This document shows, in pieces, positions 8,590 to 20,394 of a stretch of DNA of 64,000 nt. Made by a program: the position numbers and the translations under genes. The notes below the pieces were generated by a model, which saw only the letters and a program-made list of their open reading frames with translations, ran no database searches and was not told the DNA's origin. Source of the stretch: Kazachstania africana CBS 2517 (taxonomy: Eukaryota; Ascomycota; Saccharomycetes; Saccharomycetales; Saccharomycetaceae); the NCBI RefSeq assembly GCF_000304475.1, contig NC_018942.1, positions 124,001 to 188,000 of the forward strand, given 5' to 3'. Every line of letters begins with the position of its first letter. Within the stretch, counting starts at the first letter, position 1.

Positions 8590-8795
8590 ATTAAGCTTGT
8601 ATTATAAGGTTGTATATTAGTACTTAGACTTTTTTTAAAAAATATAATATAATATTATCGTGTCTACACCTCGAACTATGAAGGAGTAGACAGTGGCGGT
8701 ACTTGATATGTTCTGATGTTTCCTGTAACGAATGTCAGAGATTACAAAAAAAAAAATTAAATTTCCATATGAGTGAAGATGGGATAAAAAATAAA

Positions 8796-8868
8796 TGCTT
8801 CCAACCAGAGTCGAACTGATGATCTCTACATTACTAGTGTGGCGCCTTACCAACTTGGCCATAGATGC
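8796..8868 (-). tRNA. tRNA-Thr(AGU)
   Basis: The 73-base sequence folds as a cloverleaf with anticodon AGT in loop ctagtaa, and has an A box (tggccaagttgg), a B box (gttcgactc) and a discriminator A. It closely matches yeast tRNA-Thr(AGU). Two stem mismatches are seen, A3:A70 in the acceptor and C28:A42 in the anticodon stem, so it may be weakly active or starting to decay. Confidence 0.75.
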
Positions 8869-9125
8869 ATAATTTTCGGGAATTTTTTTCCGGAAGTTTT
8901 CCATATTCGGTATTCTTCATCTTCGCCTCAGCTCAAAAGGAAATAAACAACCATACAAACTGGTCTGGGGCGGGAAGCTCGACAGAACTGTTCAAACTAT
9001 GATTGTTGAAGTTCAACCACATAAACAGCGGACATTCCACAACAGAAATAACTTGGCTATTAATTTTGGCTTTACTCACATGTATTATTTTATTTAGATT
9101 ATTTTAAATAGCCAGAGACAGTTTT

Positions 9126-9640
9126 TGTTGGAAAAGAATAGGAAACGGCAAGTACTGGCTAGGCAAGTATGAAGACCTCTGCTTTTGTAGAGTCAACGTT
9201 CCATATTCCTAATCAAAAGCTGCTGGAAGTACTAGATAAAGCTAGTTGATCCTAAACTTCGTTTATAGAAAATATCTCGGATGAACATTTGAGGTAGAGT
9301 CTATGATCTAGAACAAGCATTGAGCAGAACTCTAGAACAAGTCTTGTACAGAAGTCCAGAACTACGGCGTTTATTAGAATCAGTAAGATGAAACTGTGAG
9401 GTTTTAATATTGTGATGATGACATCAACAATCCTGAGGGATATCCGATTATTGATGTAATCGGTTACATTCAGATTATTATATAAAGGATGAAATAAGAA
9501 CGGAACTTCCTGGATTATTTCATTACCTTCGTTACGTTATGTACATTAGAAGAAAATATATATCGACTTATTACGATAATTACTGAAAAAATAAAGAACT
9601 TATACTCTTACAAGATTATCATGTCCAACAACACTATTAA
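9126..9640 (+). mobile_element. Possible Ty1-like solo LTR (boundaries unsure)
   Basis: It begins TGTTGGAAAAG at 9126, as Ty1/copia-type LTRs do. It lies about 260 bases upstream of the tRNA-Thr 5' end, within the usual Ty1 targeting zone. It contains a Ty1-like series of stretches: gtaagatgaaactgtgagg, then gatgatgacatcaacaatcc, then a TATA-type ttatataaagg near 9480. An ATG at 9621 opens a 51-codon frame, reminiscent of gag starting at the end of a Ty1 LTR. No direct repeat flanks it and no internal domain follows, so this is a low-confidence call. Confidence 0.35.
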
Positions 9641-10111
9641 CAAAAACAGTAACGAAGGTATGTCCAAGGACATTTCCGTCCAAAAGCTATATAAAAGAAG
9701 TATAGAGGCTATGAGAATGGATTGGCATTTTTTCCCTATCTATATATTGGACTGTAAACATCTAGTATGGGGATAATGTACACTGCGTTACGTGATTTAC
9801 AGCTCCAACGGGGAAATATATGGGGCAGAGGGGCTTATCTTTCCTACATACTTAATTGATTGTAATTCTTGTTCCCAAGCTGAGATTTAAATAACGCAGA
9901 TACTTTGGAAGAGAGCATCAGATTGATAGTTGAAATAGATCAGTATTTTATGCTTGCATTATCGTATGTATAATTCGTTAACTAACATGGCCATATGATG
10001 TATATAATGCTGAAATCGGAGCAAAACGTTCGTAAATATGGTCGTTGTAATTGCTTCGAGAGATATAGGTGTCATATTTTACAGGTGAGGAAGGTCAAAA
10101 CTCGTAGACTA

Positions 10112-10780
10112 CTATAATCCTTTCCCTTGAGCTATGAAAGTTTCAATTTTATTGAAATCCTTGACGTTATCAGTTTCCACGCCACCGCTGACGTCGACAC
10201 CAATGACACCATGCAATGAGCTAGCTTCTTTTACATTATCTGGAGTTAATCCACCAGCTAAGATGAATTTGATTTCATTCTGAGAGCTGGCTCCTTTCGA
10301 CCAATTTGAAATTGAGTTCCAGTCCAATTTTTCACCTGTTCCGCCTGCTTCAGAATCGAAAAGAGGCAAAACTGTACGTACTGGTAGGTTATTAATTCTG
10401 ATAACATCATTACAATCTCTAGGGAAGATGACTCTTTTAATGATTGGTTTTCCGATGAAGTTATGATATTCTTCCCAGTCTTCATCGCCATGCAACTGCA
10501 CTATATCTATGTTATAATCATTAACAAGTTTTAAGACATCTTCTTTTGATTGGTTGCGAAACACACCTACAAGAAATTTTGTAGGATGGTGGCTGTGTAT
10601 ATAGGATGATATTTCTCTGGCAATTTCGGGTCTTATAGTTCTGCTACGATTTGGAACACAGATGATACCGATGAAATTTGTACCAGAATTTAAAGCATGT
10701 TGAGCAGCCTCAACTGTTTGTAGGCCACAAATCTTGATTAACGGTTCATTTGAATCTAGTAGCGACTGAAAATCCTTCAT
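10112..10780 (-). CDS. TRP1: Phosphoribosylanthranilate isomerase
   Basis: It catalyses the third step of tryptophan synthesis, the Amadori rearrangement of phosphoribosylanthranilate to CdRP. The 222-residue single-domain TIM barrel has the N-terminal LIKICGLQ segment with the general-base Cys18, the VQLHGDE strand, the FDSEAGGTG segment with the acid Asp, and the C-terminal phosphate-binding loop GVDVSGGVE. Length matches yeast Trp1 (about 224). In S. cerevisiae TRP1 is YDR007W, on the segment duplicated with the HHT1-HHF1 region, so the neighbourhood fits the ancestral order. No clear Gcn4 site is seen upstream. Confidence 0.95.
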   Translation of the reverse strand: MKDFQSLLDSNEPLIKICGLQTVEAAQHALNSGTNFIGIICVPNRSRTIRPEIAREISSYIHSHHPTKFLVGVFRNQSKEDVLKLVNDYNIDIVQLHGDEDWEEYHNFIGKPIIKRVIFPRDCNDVIRINNLPVRTVLPLFDSEAGGTGEKLDWNSISNWSKGASSQNEIKFILAGGLTPDNVKEASSLHGVIGVDVSGGVETDNVKDFNKIETFIAQGKGL

Positions 10781-11113
10781 TCTCTGGAGTTCCTTAAAGA
10801 ACTTGATAATTGAAATTGGAAGTGACTAGCTTATTACTACTATTTTTATATAATACCGTAAGAGAAGCGACAAAGAAAAAAAGAAACATTTTTCAATATT
10901 CCCCCATAAGAGTAATCGTAATTTTACTAAATAGATATATTAAAATAGAATTTTAGTATATATTATTGTACAACAACTGCATAAACCACAGTTTAAAGAA
11001 TAAAAGAAATTATTTACGTGATGCTCTTTCTTTACCCATTTTTTTAGATACCCATGTTTATTATTATAATTGATAGTTTTTTATCGCTCTAGAAATAAGA
11101 ATATGAATCAAGT
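10781..11113. other. TRP1 promoter and H3 3' region
   Basis: The 333 bases between TRP1 (reading left) and the end of the H3 gene are A/T-rich. They must hold the TRP1 promoter near its left end and the H3 3' processing signals near its right end. No gene or RNA is seen. Confidence 0.4.
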
Positions 11114-12618
<1,505 letters not shown>

Positions 12619-13709
12619 TCTGGGTATCTTAATCACATTCACAAACAAAAAGCAAATTGTATTATATATATATATTTTGGGTCATACGAAAATATTATTT
12701 TATGGGTATATAACGTATTTTTTAATATATTAAATCTTTATTCAGCAAATTAAAGAACAAATTCTTCCTTGAATTCATTATCGAGCTTGTGGAGTCTGTT
12801 GTAATGGGACAATTTATTCCATTTCTTCTTCTTCTTCTTCTTCTCTCTAATCTTTTATTATCTTTTTTTTAGTTTATATTTTGTTCGGGAACATAGTATT
12901 TCTATACTCTGATCATTATTAGATGGATGGACGATTTCTTTAATTATATATAAACAAAAGTTAAAATATGCAGAAATTTACGCAGTCAATCTAGCTATTG
13001 AGATAATAGATTAAAATAATGATAAGTAGGAACAAAAATAGGAAGACTAAGTCTTACAGATCAAGAAAGTTTCCACGACCCTGAAAAGACACAATTATTC
13101 AAGAAAGCAACTAAAAAGCATTTTCCACCAAACTTTTCTGTTACTTCTCTTTATCGTTCCACCCCAAACCCGCAAAATTTATAACCCAACAGCATATTAT
13201 TACTTCCACCATTGTAATATCCCCTTCGATGGGCCCATTCAAACAAACTTCTAGTAATTTGTTGCAAGAGACATCGAGAGAGCGATATCTGATGAAAATA
13301 ATAATTCAATGAACAACCACAATCTGACCACTCTTGTTATAGATCAAACATTTCACTTAGCCATCAGATGACTTACCGTACCAGTCACTTGTGAAATGAC
13401 ACCTGCAGCCATTTTCGGAGAAATAGTCGTACCGAAAAGTTGACGCGCGCCTACCGTTATCAAATCTTGGATCTTCCATTTTTCTGCTCGAGGAAAAAAG
13501 AATGGATCAAAAAGTAAGCACAAGAGCATTAGACTTTAACCGCATAAAAGTATACTATCATTCCTCATAAGTCTATATTTTTACTTACTGAATAGCTAGA
13601 GATTGGTAGTAGTGCGATAATTTTGAAAAGAAAAGTAGAGAAAAAATCTCGAAAACTAATATTTTGAAGCTAAAAATATATCTTTTGATTGCCTAATAAA
13701 ATATCAAAG
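12619..13709. other. H4-DSF2 intergenic region with TTC microsatellite
   Basis: About 1.1 kb. It includes H4 3' sequences, a run of TTC triplets at about 12823-12843 and the DSF2 promoter. In S. cerevisiae FLR1 sits here; no FLR1 coding remnant is recognised. No RNA gene is seen. Confidence 0.5.
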
Positions 13710-16013
13710 ATGGAAATTACGAAAACTTCTCCTCTAGAAGAAATTAGAAGGGAGAACTATCTCCCCAGAAATTCCAACGAGATGATGAGTAGTACAAAAA
13801 CTAGCAACGGACTTGGTAGGACTTACAGTTTAAGGTCAAATTTTAGTGCAGTATCGTTTGATTCTGTGGTAACAACTGAAAGACTACTAGATAAATTAGA
13901 ATTGAGTACAGAAGATCAACTTCTCTTTGAACAGGTAGTACAAAAAGAAAAAGAGCGCAATCACTCAGGAAAATCGAATGCCATTGTCAGTCCCAGAACA
14001 ATCTGTATGCCCGCTTCTCAGTTCCCATCTTTGAGAATGAGACAGATGAAAATAAATAACTCAGCAAATAGCAGTACGATAAATCTGTATAAAACACAGG
14101 ATGGTGCTATTGTAAAGGACTCTATAAAACAGCTATTAGAAAATGATCTAATATTGAAAGATAAATCTATAGCAGCAAGTGTCGAACAACATTATGCTTC
14201 GACTTCAAGATTTTCATACGTTGCAGAAGAAGATCCCTGCTCTGATGAATTAATAGACGATTTGACTAATAATTATAAAGATGCAGGAGCTGTTACAAAA
14301 AACACCGGAAGAGGCACTTCTTTCAAGTACGGCGCCAGGAACAATGTCGCTAATTTTGAAAAATTTAGAATTCTTAATGAACAACAATCAACTAGGCATA
14401 GTTCTGACTCAAGTGCTCCACAAAGTCATAATGGACAAACATTTCAGAAAATTAATTTTAAAGGAAAACAGCTGGATAGTGTCGGCCTTAGTCACGCAGC
14501 CACCATAATACCCGAATCCAACAAGCGTACCAAAGTTCAATCATCTTTCTACTCATCTACTATAGGTACTGGTAGTACAAATAGTGCTAGTAGCCAGTTC
14601 TCAGAAATAAGACAACCCGCTGAGCATTCCCCTGATACAATAGTTTCTAGCTCAGAGAGTAAACTCTGGAACAGCACACCCGTGAGAAATAAATTTCATA
14701 AAGAATCCACTCCCAAGGGATCTATTAACGGAGACCCATTTGATTTCGAAAATGACATAACTTTCATTCAAAATGTTGCAGAAACATCCTCTCCTCTAAC
14801 TGCTTCCTACAAGTCTCATAAGAAAAAATCTTCTCTATCTTCATTGAAAAGTCTGTTCAGAACTACGAAATCTTCAAAAAATAACCAAGATAAAACCAAA
14901 CTATCGTATAATAATAGATGCAACAATACAAGTGAACAGTATTCTACTCAGTACGCTAACGACTCCCATAATTCTATGAGAAGTAACAGCATTTCGGTGG
15001 ACTCCTCTAATTCACTGGAAAGCTCACCTTCAAGATCAAAATCGTCTATTAAAAATAAGTTCATATTCCCACCGAATCCTGTTTTTCCTTCTGATAAAGA
15101 AATATATTCCAATACAAAATCTAAAAATAATAGCGCTAATAGACATTTTCGTTCATTCTCTGATGTTCATAGCAAATCAAAATTTTTGAGATTGGATGAT
15201 CACAAAACGGGCAAGGATTCATTTACAACAAAAGCGTACTCAAGTTCATGTAATGCGTCACCAATAAAATTTATAAATCATAAGCAGAGCCATAACAGAC
15301 GTGCTTCCATTCCGAATGATGACCTTCTGAATGAATTTACTGCGTCACCATCTATGAAAAATGTCCTTGCAACACAAAGTGGCAGCCCTGGTGTAGGAAG
15401 TAAATCTGAAAATCTCCGAGATAAAACGAGCAACAATGACTTGATATCATCGGCCATAGCCATGAGAAAAGTGGGTAACATGAAGGCGAGTGCTGAGAAG
15501 TTACAAAAAGCCTGCAAATCGGGTGATAAGACTGCATTTTTGTTATATGGATTGGCATTAAGACATGGATATGGAGTAACGAGAGACTTAAGCATGTCAT
15601 TTAAATATATTTTGATGGCTACAGGCCTGAATCCATCACAAGTTCACAGTAAAATCCTTGAATGCAGCATTGATCCATCTGAAATCGAAAAGCATTTGAA
15701 CGTATTGCCAGAAAGGATCATTGAACCCCTAGTTCCTGCTATATATGAGTGTGGGATCGCATACCTAAAAGGATATGGGGTCGATCAAGTTGATGAGCAC
15801 AGGGGTTTGAAGTTTCTGGAGAAATCTGCTTCCATGGGACATGTTGATTCAATGTGTATATGTGGTATTATTTGGTCTCAAAAATCTACCTGTAGAAAGA
15901 AAGATATTGCAAGAGCTGCTGCTTGGTTCAGAATTGCAGAAAAGAGGGGTGCCAATTTATTAGGTTCTGATTGGATCCATAAAAAGAAGTATATGAAAAG
16001 ATCCAAGTCTTAA
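13710..16013 (+). CDS. DSF2: Dsf2-like protein with C-terminal Sel1-type repeats
   Basis: 767 residues. The first two thirds are Ser/Asn-rich, low-complexity and basic, with many potential phosphosites. The C-terminal third (about residues 590-760) carries Sel1/TPR-like repeats, for example AFLLYGLALRHGYGVTRDLS, then AYLKGYGVDQVDEHRGLKFL, then an AAAWFRIAEKRGA unit, as in chitin-synthase regulators of the Skt5/Chs4 type. In S. cerevisiae DSF2 (YBR007C, 736 aa) is known as a multicopy-type suppressor related to MPT5; its molecular job is unclear. Placement beside HHF1 and UGA2 supports the name. The frame is open a few codons upstream only via TTG, so the ATG at 13710 is taken as the start. 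Confidence 0.85.
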   Translation: MEITKTSPLEEIRRENYLPRNSNEMMSSTKTSNGLGRTYSLRSNFSAVSFDSVVTTERLLDKLELSTEDQLLFEQVVQKEKERNHSGKSNAIVSPRTICMPASQFPSLRMRQMKINNSANSSTINLYKTQDGAIVKDSIKQLLENDLILKDKSIAASVEQHYASTSRFSYVAEEDPCSDELIDDLTNNYKDAGAVTKNTGRGTSFKYGARNNVANFEKFRILNEQQSTRHSSDSSAPQSHNGQTFQKINFKGKQLDSVGLSHAATIIPESNKRTKVQSSFYSSTIGTGSTNSASSQFSEIRQPAEHSPDTIVSSSESKLWNSTPVRNKFHKESTPKGSINGDPFDFENDITFIQNVAETSSPLTASYKSHKKKSSLSSLKSLFRTTKSSKNNQDKTKLSYNNRCNNTSEQYSTQYANDSHNSMRSNSISVDSSNSLESSPSRSKSSIKNKFIFPPNPVFPSDKEIYSNTKSKNNSANRHFRSFSDVHSKSKFLRLDDHKTGKDSFTTKAYSSSCNASPIKFINHKQSHNRRASIPNDDLLNEFTASPSMKNVLATQSGSPGVGSKSENLRDKTSNNDLISSAIAMRKVGNMKASAEKLQKACKSGDKTAFLLYGLALRHGYGVTRDLSMSFKYILMATGLNPSQVHSKILECSIDPSEIEKHLNVLPERIIEPLVPAIYECGIAYLKGYGVDQVDEHRGLKFLEKSASMGHVDSMCICGIIWSQKSTCRKKDIARAAAWFRIAEKRGANLLGSDWIHKKKYMKRSKS

Positions 16014-16331
16014 AACCTGTTTTATTTTATTATACCATTTATTGTCATTTATCGATGGCATAAGCTTGTATTATTATATAAATATTGACATTTAATCTGA
16101 AAATATTCTACAACCCCTCGAAGTTACCCAAAAAATTTATGCTTCACTCTTTTGAGATATTATTCATAACAAATTAAGGCGTTTGATATTGCCCATGCCC
16201 GCACGTTATGTTAAGTGCCTGCTGATAAATATACACATCGTGTCGTCCAGCTGATTTAGCTAGATTACTACAACCCCGATGTCTTCTATTATGGCTCCAT
16301 CCTCAAGAGTAGAGCAAATTCAAAAAAAAAT

Positions 16332-16404
16332 TGGACGAGTCCGGAATCGAACCGAAGACCTCTCCCATGCTAAGGGAGCGCGCTACCAACTACGCCACAC
16401 GCCC
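16332..16404 (-). tRNA. tRNA-Ala(AGC)
   Basis: A 73-base cloverleaf with anticodon AGC in loop ttagcat, acceptor stem starting GGGCGTG with the G3:U70 wobble pair that identifies alanine tRNAs, an intact A box (tggcgtagttgg) and B box (ggttcgattcc), and discriminator A. It is nearly identical to S. cerevisiae tRNA-Ala(AGC). No intron. Confidence 0.95.
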
Positions 16405-16421
16405 GTAATTTCTTGTTTCAT

Positions 16422-16819
16422 TGTAAGTTCAATACGGTAACAAGACAGATAATACAGAGAGAATATGACACGACTTGTGTATATTCTAATTCAGGGACAG
16501 AGAGCTTGGAAATCGATCTGATCGTATAACTATAGCTAAAAGCGTATCAAAAGCTTGTCTTTTTTTAATATATAAAATTATAAAGTAAAATAAAAGATTA
16601 AGAACAAATATGACGAAGAAATCCTTTTTATAGTGTGGAATTCTTCAAGATGACAAAAGTTGCGTCTATGAAAAGTTTTCACTAATATTCAACCAAATTC
16701 AATAATGTGAAATATTTAGTTTGATAAATTGGACAGCGGGTATCTAGGTTTTGATTCTGGGAAAACAGTTACACGAACTTAGAGCTTAATGTTGTAGTTT
16801 CCCAGTTTATGTTACAACA
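16422..16819 (+). mobile_element. Solo LTR (copy B), 17 bp from tRNA-Ala
   Basis: 398 bases, starting TGTAAGTTC and ending TTACAACA, homologous to copy A at 4168-4549 (first 116 bases identical, about 10 percent divergence after that). Its first base is 17 bases upstream of the tRNA-Ala 5' end, matching insertion at a Pol III start site as known for Ty3. No internal domain follows, so it is a solo LTR left by recombination. No exact 5-bp target duplication is seen. Confidence 0.8.
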
Positions 16820-17218
16820 TGTTTCTTTGGTGAAAGATACATACTGACAGTACACCCTGTCATATAATGACCCTAATACCCCCACATCAGACATAATGAA
16901 ACAGAAGTATCCTCCTCGAAATCATTCTACTGACATTTCAATATCTTGGTAGTTGATATCCATGTATAATGTATATAATGCAACGCTATTAATCAATACT
17001 ACCTAAGACATATAAATATATTTTGGTTGACACTTTCCGGTAGAACTCATCATCATATTACATATCTTTAAGTATTACATAATACTTCCAAAAGGAGGTG
17101 GTGACTAAAGTGCTTACATCAACGAAAAAGCTAGCTATGGATGTGAATTCACAATTATGAAGTTTTATCATAAATATTGGGATGCAATGAAGAAGGGCCA
17201 ATAACTTTTCAGAAACAT

Positions 17219-18712
17219 TTATAATCGTGGCGGTAGACCACCAATAGTGATTGCTTTAAGAACGGTATAATCTTCAATTCCATGTAGAGAACCTTCTCTT
17301 CCAAAACCGGATTCCTTGACACCCCCAAATGGCATGGCTGCATCTGAAAAAATACCGGTATTGCAAGAAACCATACCTGTCTCTAAAGCTTCTGAAATGG
17401 TGTATATTGTGTCCACATTTTTAGAAAAGACATATGCAGCTAATCCAAATTCTGTATCATTAGCATACCCAACGACTTCCTCCATTGTATCGAAGGAGAA
17501 AATTGGGCAAAGCGGACCAAATGTTTCTTCTTTTGCAACTAATGCATCTTGTGTAACATGTGATAGTATAACTGGTGCATAAAAATTTGGACCAAGTTCA
17601 GGAAGTAAACCTCCTGGAACAACAACTTTTGCACCCTTATCAATAGCATCTTTCTTATGAGCCTCCACTTTTTTAACTGCATTTTCATTAATTAAACAAC
17701 CCAGTGTAGCATTTTCATCAAAGCCATAGCCTATCTTAAATTTGGATACTTTTGAAGAAAGTAATTTTGTGAAATCACGAATAATATTTGAATGAACATA
17801 AACCCTGTTAATACAAACGCAAGTTTGTCCTAATGACCTGAATTTGGATGCAATAACTTGTTCTGCAGCTTGCTCTAAATCCGCATCTTCAAAAACAATA
17901 ACAGGCGCGTTACCACCCAGTTCTAGAGATAGTTTTTTTAGGGTAGTGGCTGATTGTTTCATTAAAATCTTGCCTACTCTTGTAGAACCTGTAAAACTTA
18001 CCTTCTTAACCTTAGATGATTCACATAATCTATTTCCAAGCTCTGGGGTATTTTTATGTGATAGGATAATGTTCACTACACCTTTAGCAAAACCAGCCTT
18101 TTCAATTAGAGTGCCTAAAGCTAGCGCCGACAGGGGAGTGGAAGAATCAGGCTTGATAACCACTGTACATCCAGCTGCTAGGGCAGCAGCAGCCTTTCTT
18201 GCTATCATAGCACTTGGAAAATTCCAAGGACATATAATACCACATACTCCGACAGGTTGTCTAATGGTGAAGACACGATTGGTCGGGGTACTTGTTTGTA
18301 TAGTATTACCATAAATACGCGGTGCCTCCTCCGCAAACCATTGAAAATAAGACGCAGCATATTTAATTTCACCTCTTGCTTCAGCTAAAGTCTTACCATT
18401 TTCCCAAGTAATAATTTTGGCTAAATCTTCCTCATTTTCTATCATAAGGTTGTATAAATTCCTCAACCAGACAGCTCTTTGCCTGGGCAATGTATTCTTA
18501 TAGCTCTTGAATGCATCATGTGCCATTTCAATGGAATAATCGACCTGAGAAAGTGATAATTCGGGTAGCGTAGCTATTACTTCACCAGAAGCAGGATTTG
18601 TAACGTCAAAATATTCCTTAGCATCATTTATCCACTCACCATTGATAAGAGCACCATTTTTAATCAGATCTTGATTAGCAAACTTTGGATTAGGAAACTG
18701 TGGTTGTCCCAT
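17219..18712 (-). CDS. UGA2: Succinate-semialdehyde dehydrogenase
   Basis: It oxidises succinic semialdehyde to succinate with NAD(P), the last step of GABA use, and contributes to oxidative-stress tolerance. The 497-residue protein is a full aldehyde dehydrogenase: the Rossmann cofactor region with PWNFPSAMIARKAAAALAAG, the glycine motif FTGSTRVGKIL, the active-site Glu in LELGGNAPVIVF and catalytic Cys in GQTCVCINRV, then ETFGPLCPIF and KESGFGREGS toward the C terminus. Length matches S. cerevisiae Uga2 (497). Location between DSF2 and RCR1 matches YBR006W. It is cytosolic by lack of a targeting sequence. Confidence 0.95.
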   Translation of the reverse strand: MGQPQFPNPKFANQDLIKNGALINGEWINDAKEYFDVTNPASGEVIATLPELSLSQVDYSIEMAHDAFKSYKNTLPRQRAVWLRNLYNLMIENEEDLAKIITWENGKTLAEARGEIKYAASYFQWFAEEAPRIYGNTIQTSTPTNRVFTIRQPVGVCGIICPWNFPSAMIARKAAAALAAGCTVVIKPDSSTPLSALALGTLIEKAGFAKGVVNIILSHKNTPELGNRLCESSKVKKVSFTGSTRVGKILMKQSATTLKKLSLELGGNAPVIVFEDADLEQAAEQVIASKFRSLGQTCVCINRVYVHSNIIRDFTKLLSSKVSKFKIGYGFDENATLGCLINENAVKKVEAHKKDAIDKGAKVVVPGGLLPELGPNFYAPVILSHVTQDALVAKEETFGPLCPIFSFDTMEEVVGYANDTEFGLAAYVFSKNVDTIYTISEALETGMVSCNTGIFSDAAMPFGGVKESGFGREGSLHGIEDYTVLKAITIGGLPPRL

Positions 18713-18902
18713 TTTTATTTTGCTATTTAACAGAAGAGAAAGGAAGCTTTTGTTACAATATCATATATATTCTACAAGTCATCTCTTTTATAGGCAGCGA
18801 TATTAATTTTTTTACCCTTTATCAGATAGGCGATGAGGAAATTTGCTCAGTATATAACGAATCTAAAATTATTGAGAACAAAAATATCGATTTGACGCCA
18901 CC

Positions 18903-18936
<34 letters not shown>

Positions 18937-19151
18937 TAATTAATAAACTATTATATAGTTGGACCATTTTTCTTACTCTCTATGTACAATGAAACATGTA
19001 GTGAATAATACGTTTAACCATTGACTATGGGAAAGGAAAAAAAATAGAATATGAATTACTGTTAGATTAAATAAAAGTATACAAAAGTCAAATCTGCTTG
19101 TCAAAAATGTATCACACTAGGCGATAAATGCTAACACTTGAATGCAGGGTA
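18713..19151. other. UGA2 promoter and RCR1 3' region with microsatellite
   Basis: 439 bases. The UGA2 promoter is at the left end. A triplet ATT microsatellite runs from about 18904 to 18934 and passes into ATTA units up to about 18945. No further feature is supported. Confidence 0.5.
18904..18945 (+). repeat. (ATT)n microsatellite
   Basis: About ten ATT units followed by ATTA tetranucleotide repeats. Likely variable in length between strains. Confidence 0.85.
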
Positions 19152-19750
19152 TCAATGGGAGAGTTTTGCCCTCTGTGGCGAAGACAATTCTTCATTCTGG
19201 GTACTAGAACTGTAGTATTGATTACTAGAGGCTCCAGCAGCTGTATATGCCGGTCTTGTGAATTGCAAATCATCAGAACTATCGTCATCTCTCACAACGG
19301 CGGGTCTTGGATGTTCTAAAGAGGAGTCTGACAAAGTACTTGTATTTACGGGTCCCGGATTAGTTCGCTCAACTTTATCATTCATATGAAATTCACCTCG
19401 TTCATCAAAATAACCCAAATCATGCACATTTGCAGTTTCTGTGTATTCTGGGACATAATCGATATGATTGTCGCCTTCATTATACTGCCTTTGGGATTGT
19501 CTATAGGAAGGTGGTGTTAACCACGAGGTACCTCTTATAGGGGCCTGACCCAGACGATATCTCTTCCTGTTGGTTATGATGGTGCCAAAAAGTAAAGAAC
19601 TATCAGTACAACAAAGATTATGAAGAGCAACCATCTTCCCCAATTCCAGGAAGAAGAAGACCCATCGGATGATGTGTAGTACCAGAATCTCTTTTGATAG
19701 TTAGATAAATGGGAAATAGTATTTCTAGCTTGTTTGTCTGTGATAATCAT
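19152..19750 (-). pseudogene. RCR1: Rcr1-like membrane protein, frame interrupted
   Basis: Rcr1/Rcr2 are single-span proteins that lower chitin deposition and help sort plasma-membrane cargo, binding Rsp5 through PY-type motifs. The N-terminal part starts at the ATG at 19750-19748 and encodes a short lumenal segment plus a clear membrane helix (WGRWLLFIIFVVLIVLYF). It then hits a stop near 19582. The family-typical cytoplasmic part (from NRKRYRLGQAPIRGTSWLTP through YVPEYTETANVHDLGYFDERGEFH) continues in another frame down to 19152 and has no ATG start of its own. The break falls beside a run of five T in the coding strand at the end of the membrane helix. A sequencing indel, a true mutation or recoding are all possible. 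Synteny between UGA2 and GPI18 matches YBR005W. Confidence 0.75.
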
Positions 19751-20394
19751 TGTATGCCTAACTGCTAGTCACTTACTATCCTGTTGTTAAGCATCAACGA
19801 GTGCAAATAAGTGGTGATGATTTCAACTGTTTTTATTCTGATCCACGGATTCTTCTTTTTTTTTTTTTTACCTTTGCCTTGCAGGGCGTAGTGACAGATT
19901 CCTAGTCATGGCTTCCAGTTAAAAGAGGCATCAACAATTTGTGGGGTGGATAACCGCTGAAATAACAGAAGTTTAGTGGGATTCTTGGCTGTTAGAGGAG
20001 AATATACAATCAAGAGTCTGTAGGGAGGGAGCACAAGTAACTGAGATGTGTGATTTACCGCAGTATCGACACTGAGATGGCTCGTGTCTTTGTTGGTATG
20101 GCCGCACACAGAACCTCCCAATATGTGCGATGTGCTTACAAGAGGAGAGAAACGAGGGGGAAAAGACTGCACATATCTTATTTCCTGCTATTCAAATAAC
20201 GGCTATAACTTATGCGCATGGGTCGCTTTACACAGAAGCTGCATTTGATTCATGGCTACACTATTTTGGTATTCCTCGCAATATTGGACCTTTGTTCGCT
20301 TGATGAAACAGTGTGGTGTGAAAAATGAAAAATTGAACATATTTGAAAAACTATACAGCTCATCTCATCGAGAAAGTATCATATTAACTCAATT
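19751..20394. other. Shared RCR1-GPI18 promoter region
   Basis: 644 bases between divergent genes. It has a T-run at about 19853-19870 and otherwise mixed sequence. Open frames here do not resemble known proteins, and a weak C/D-box-like pair was rejected. No gene supported. Confidence 0.45.

Larger units (their letters stand above)
8590..10111. other. Intergenic region with tRNA-Thr and possible LTR
   Basis: About 1.5 kb between HMT1 and TRP1. It contains the tRNA-Thr at 8796-8868 and a possible Ty1-like LTR starting at 9126 (both listed separately). The remainder, including 9780-10111, is A/T-rich and shows no supported gene. Confidence 0.5.
16014..17218. other. Convergent DSF2-UGA2 intergenic region
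   Basis: 1.2 kb between two converging genes. It contains tRNA-Ala (16332-16404) and solo LTR copy B (16422-16819), listed separately. Sequence from 16820 to 17218 shows no feature I can support. Confidence 0.5.

Noticed and set aside
9070..9125. CTCACATG followed by A/T-rich sequence (CDEI-like)
   Set aside because: Only about 30 bases of A/T-rich sequence follow and no CDEIII core is present. It also lies far from the ancestral centromere position.
19814..19960. Box C/D-like pair upstream of RCR1
   Set aside because: The spacing is long and no closing stem or internal boxes are seen. Chance is more likely.
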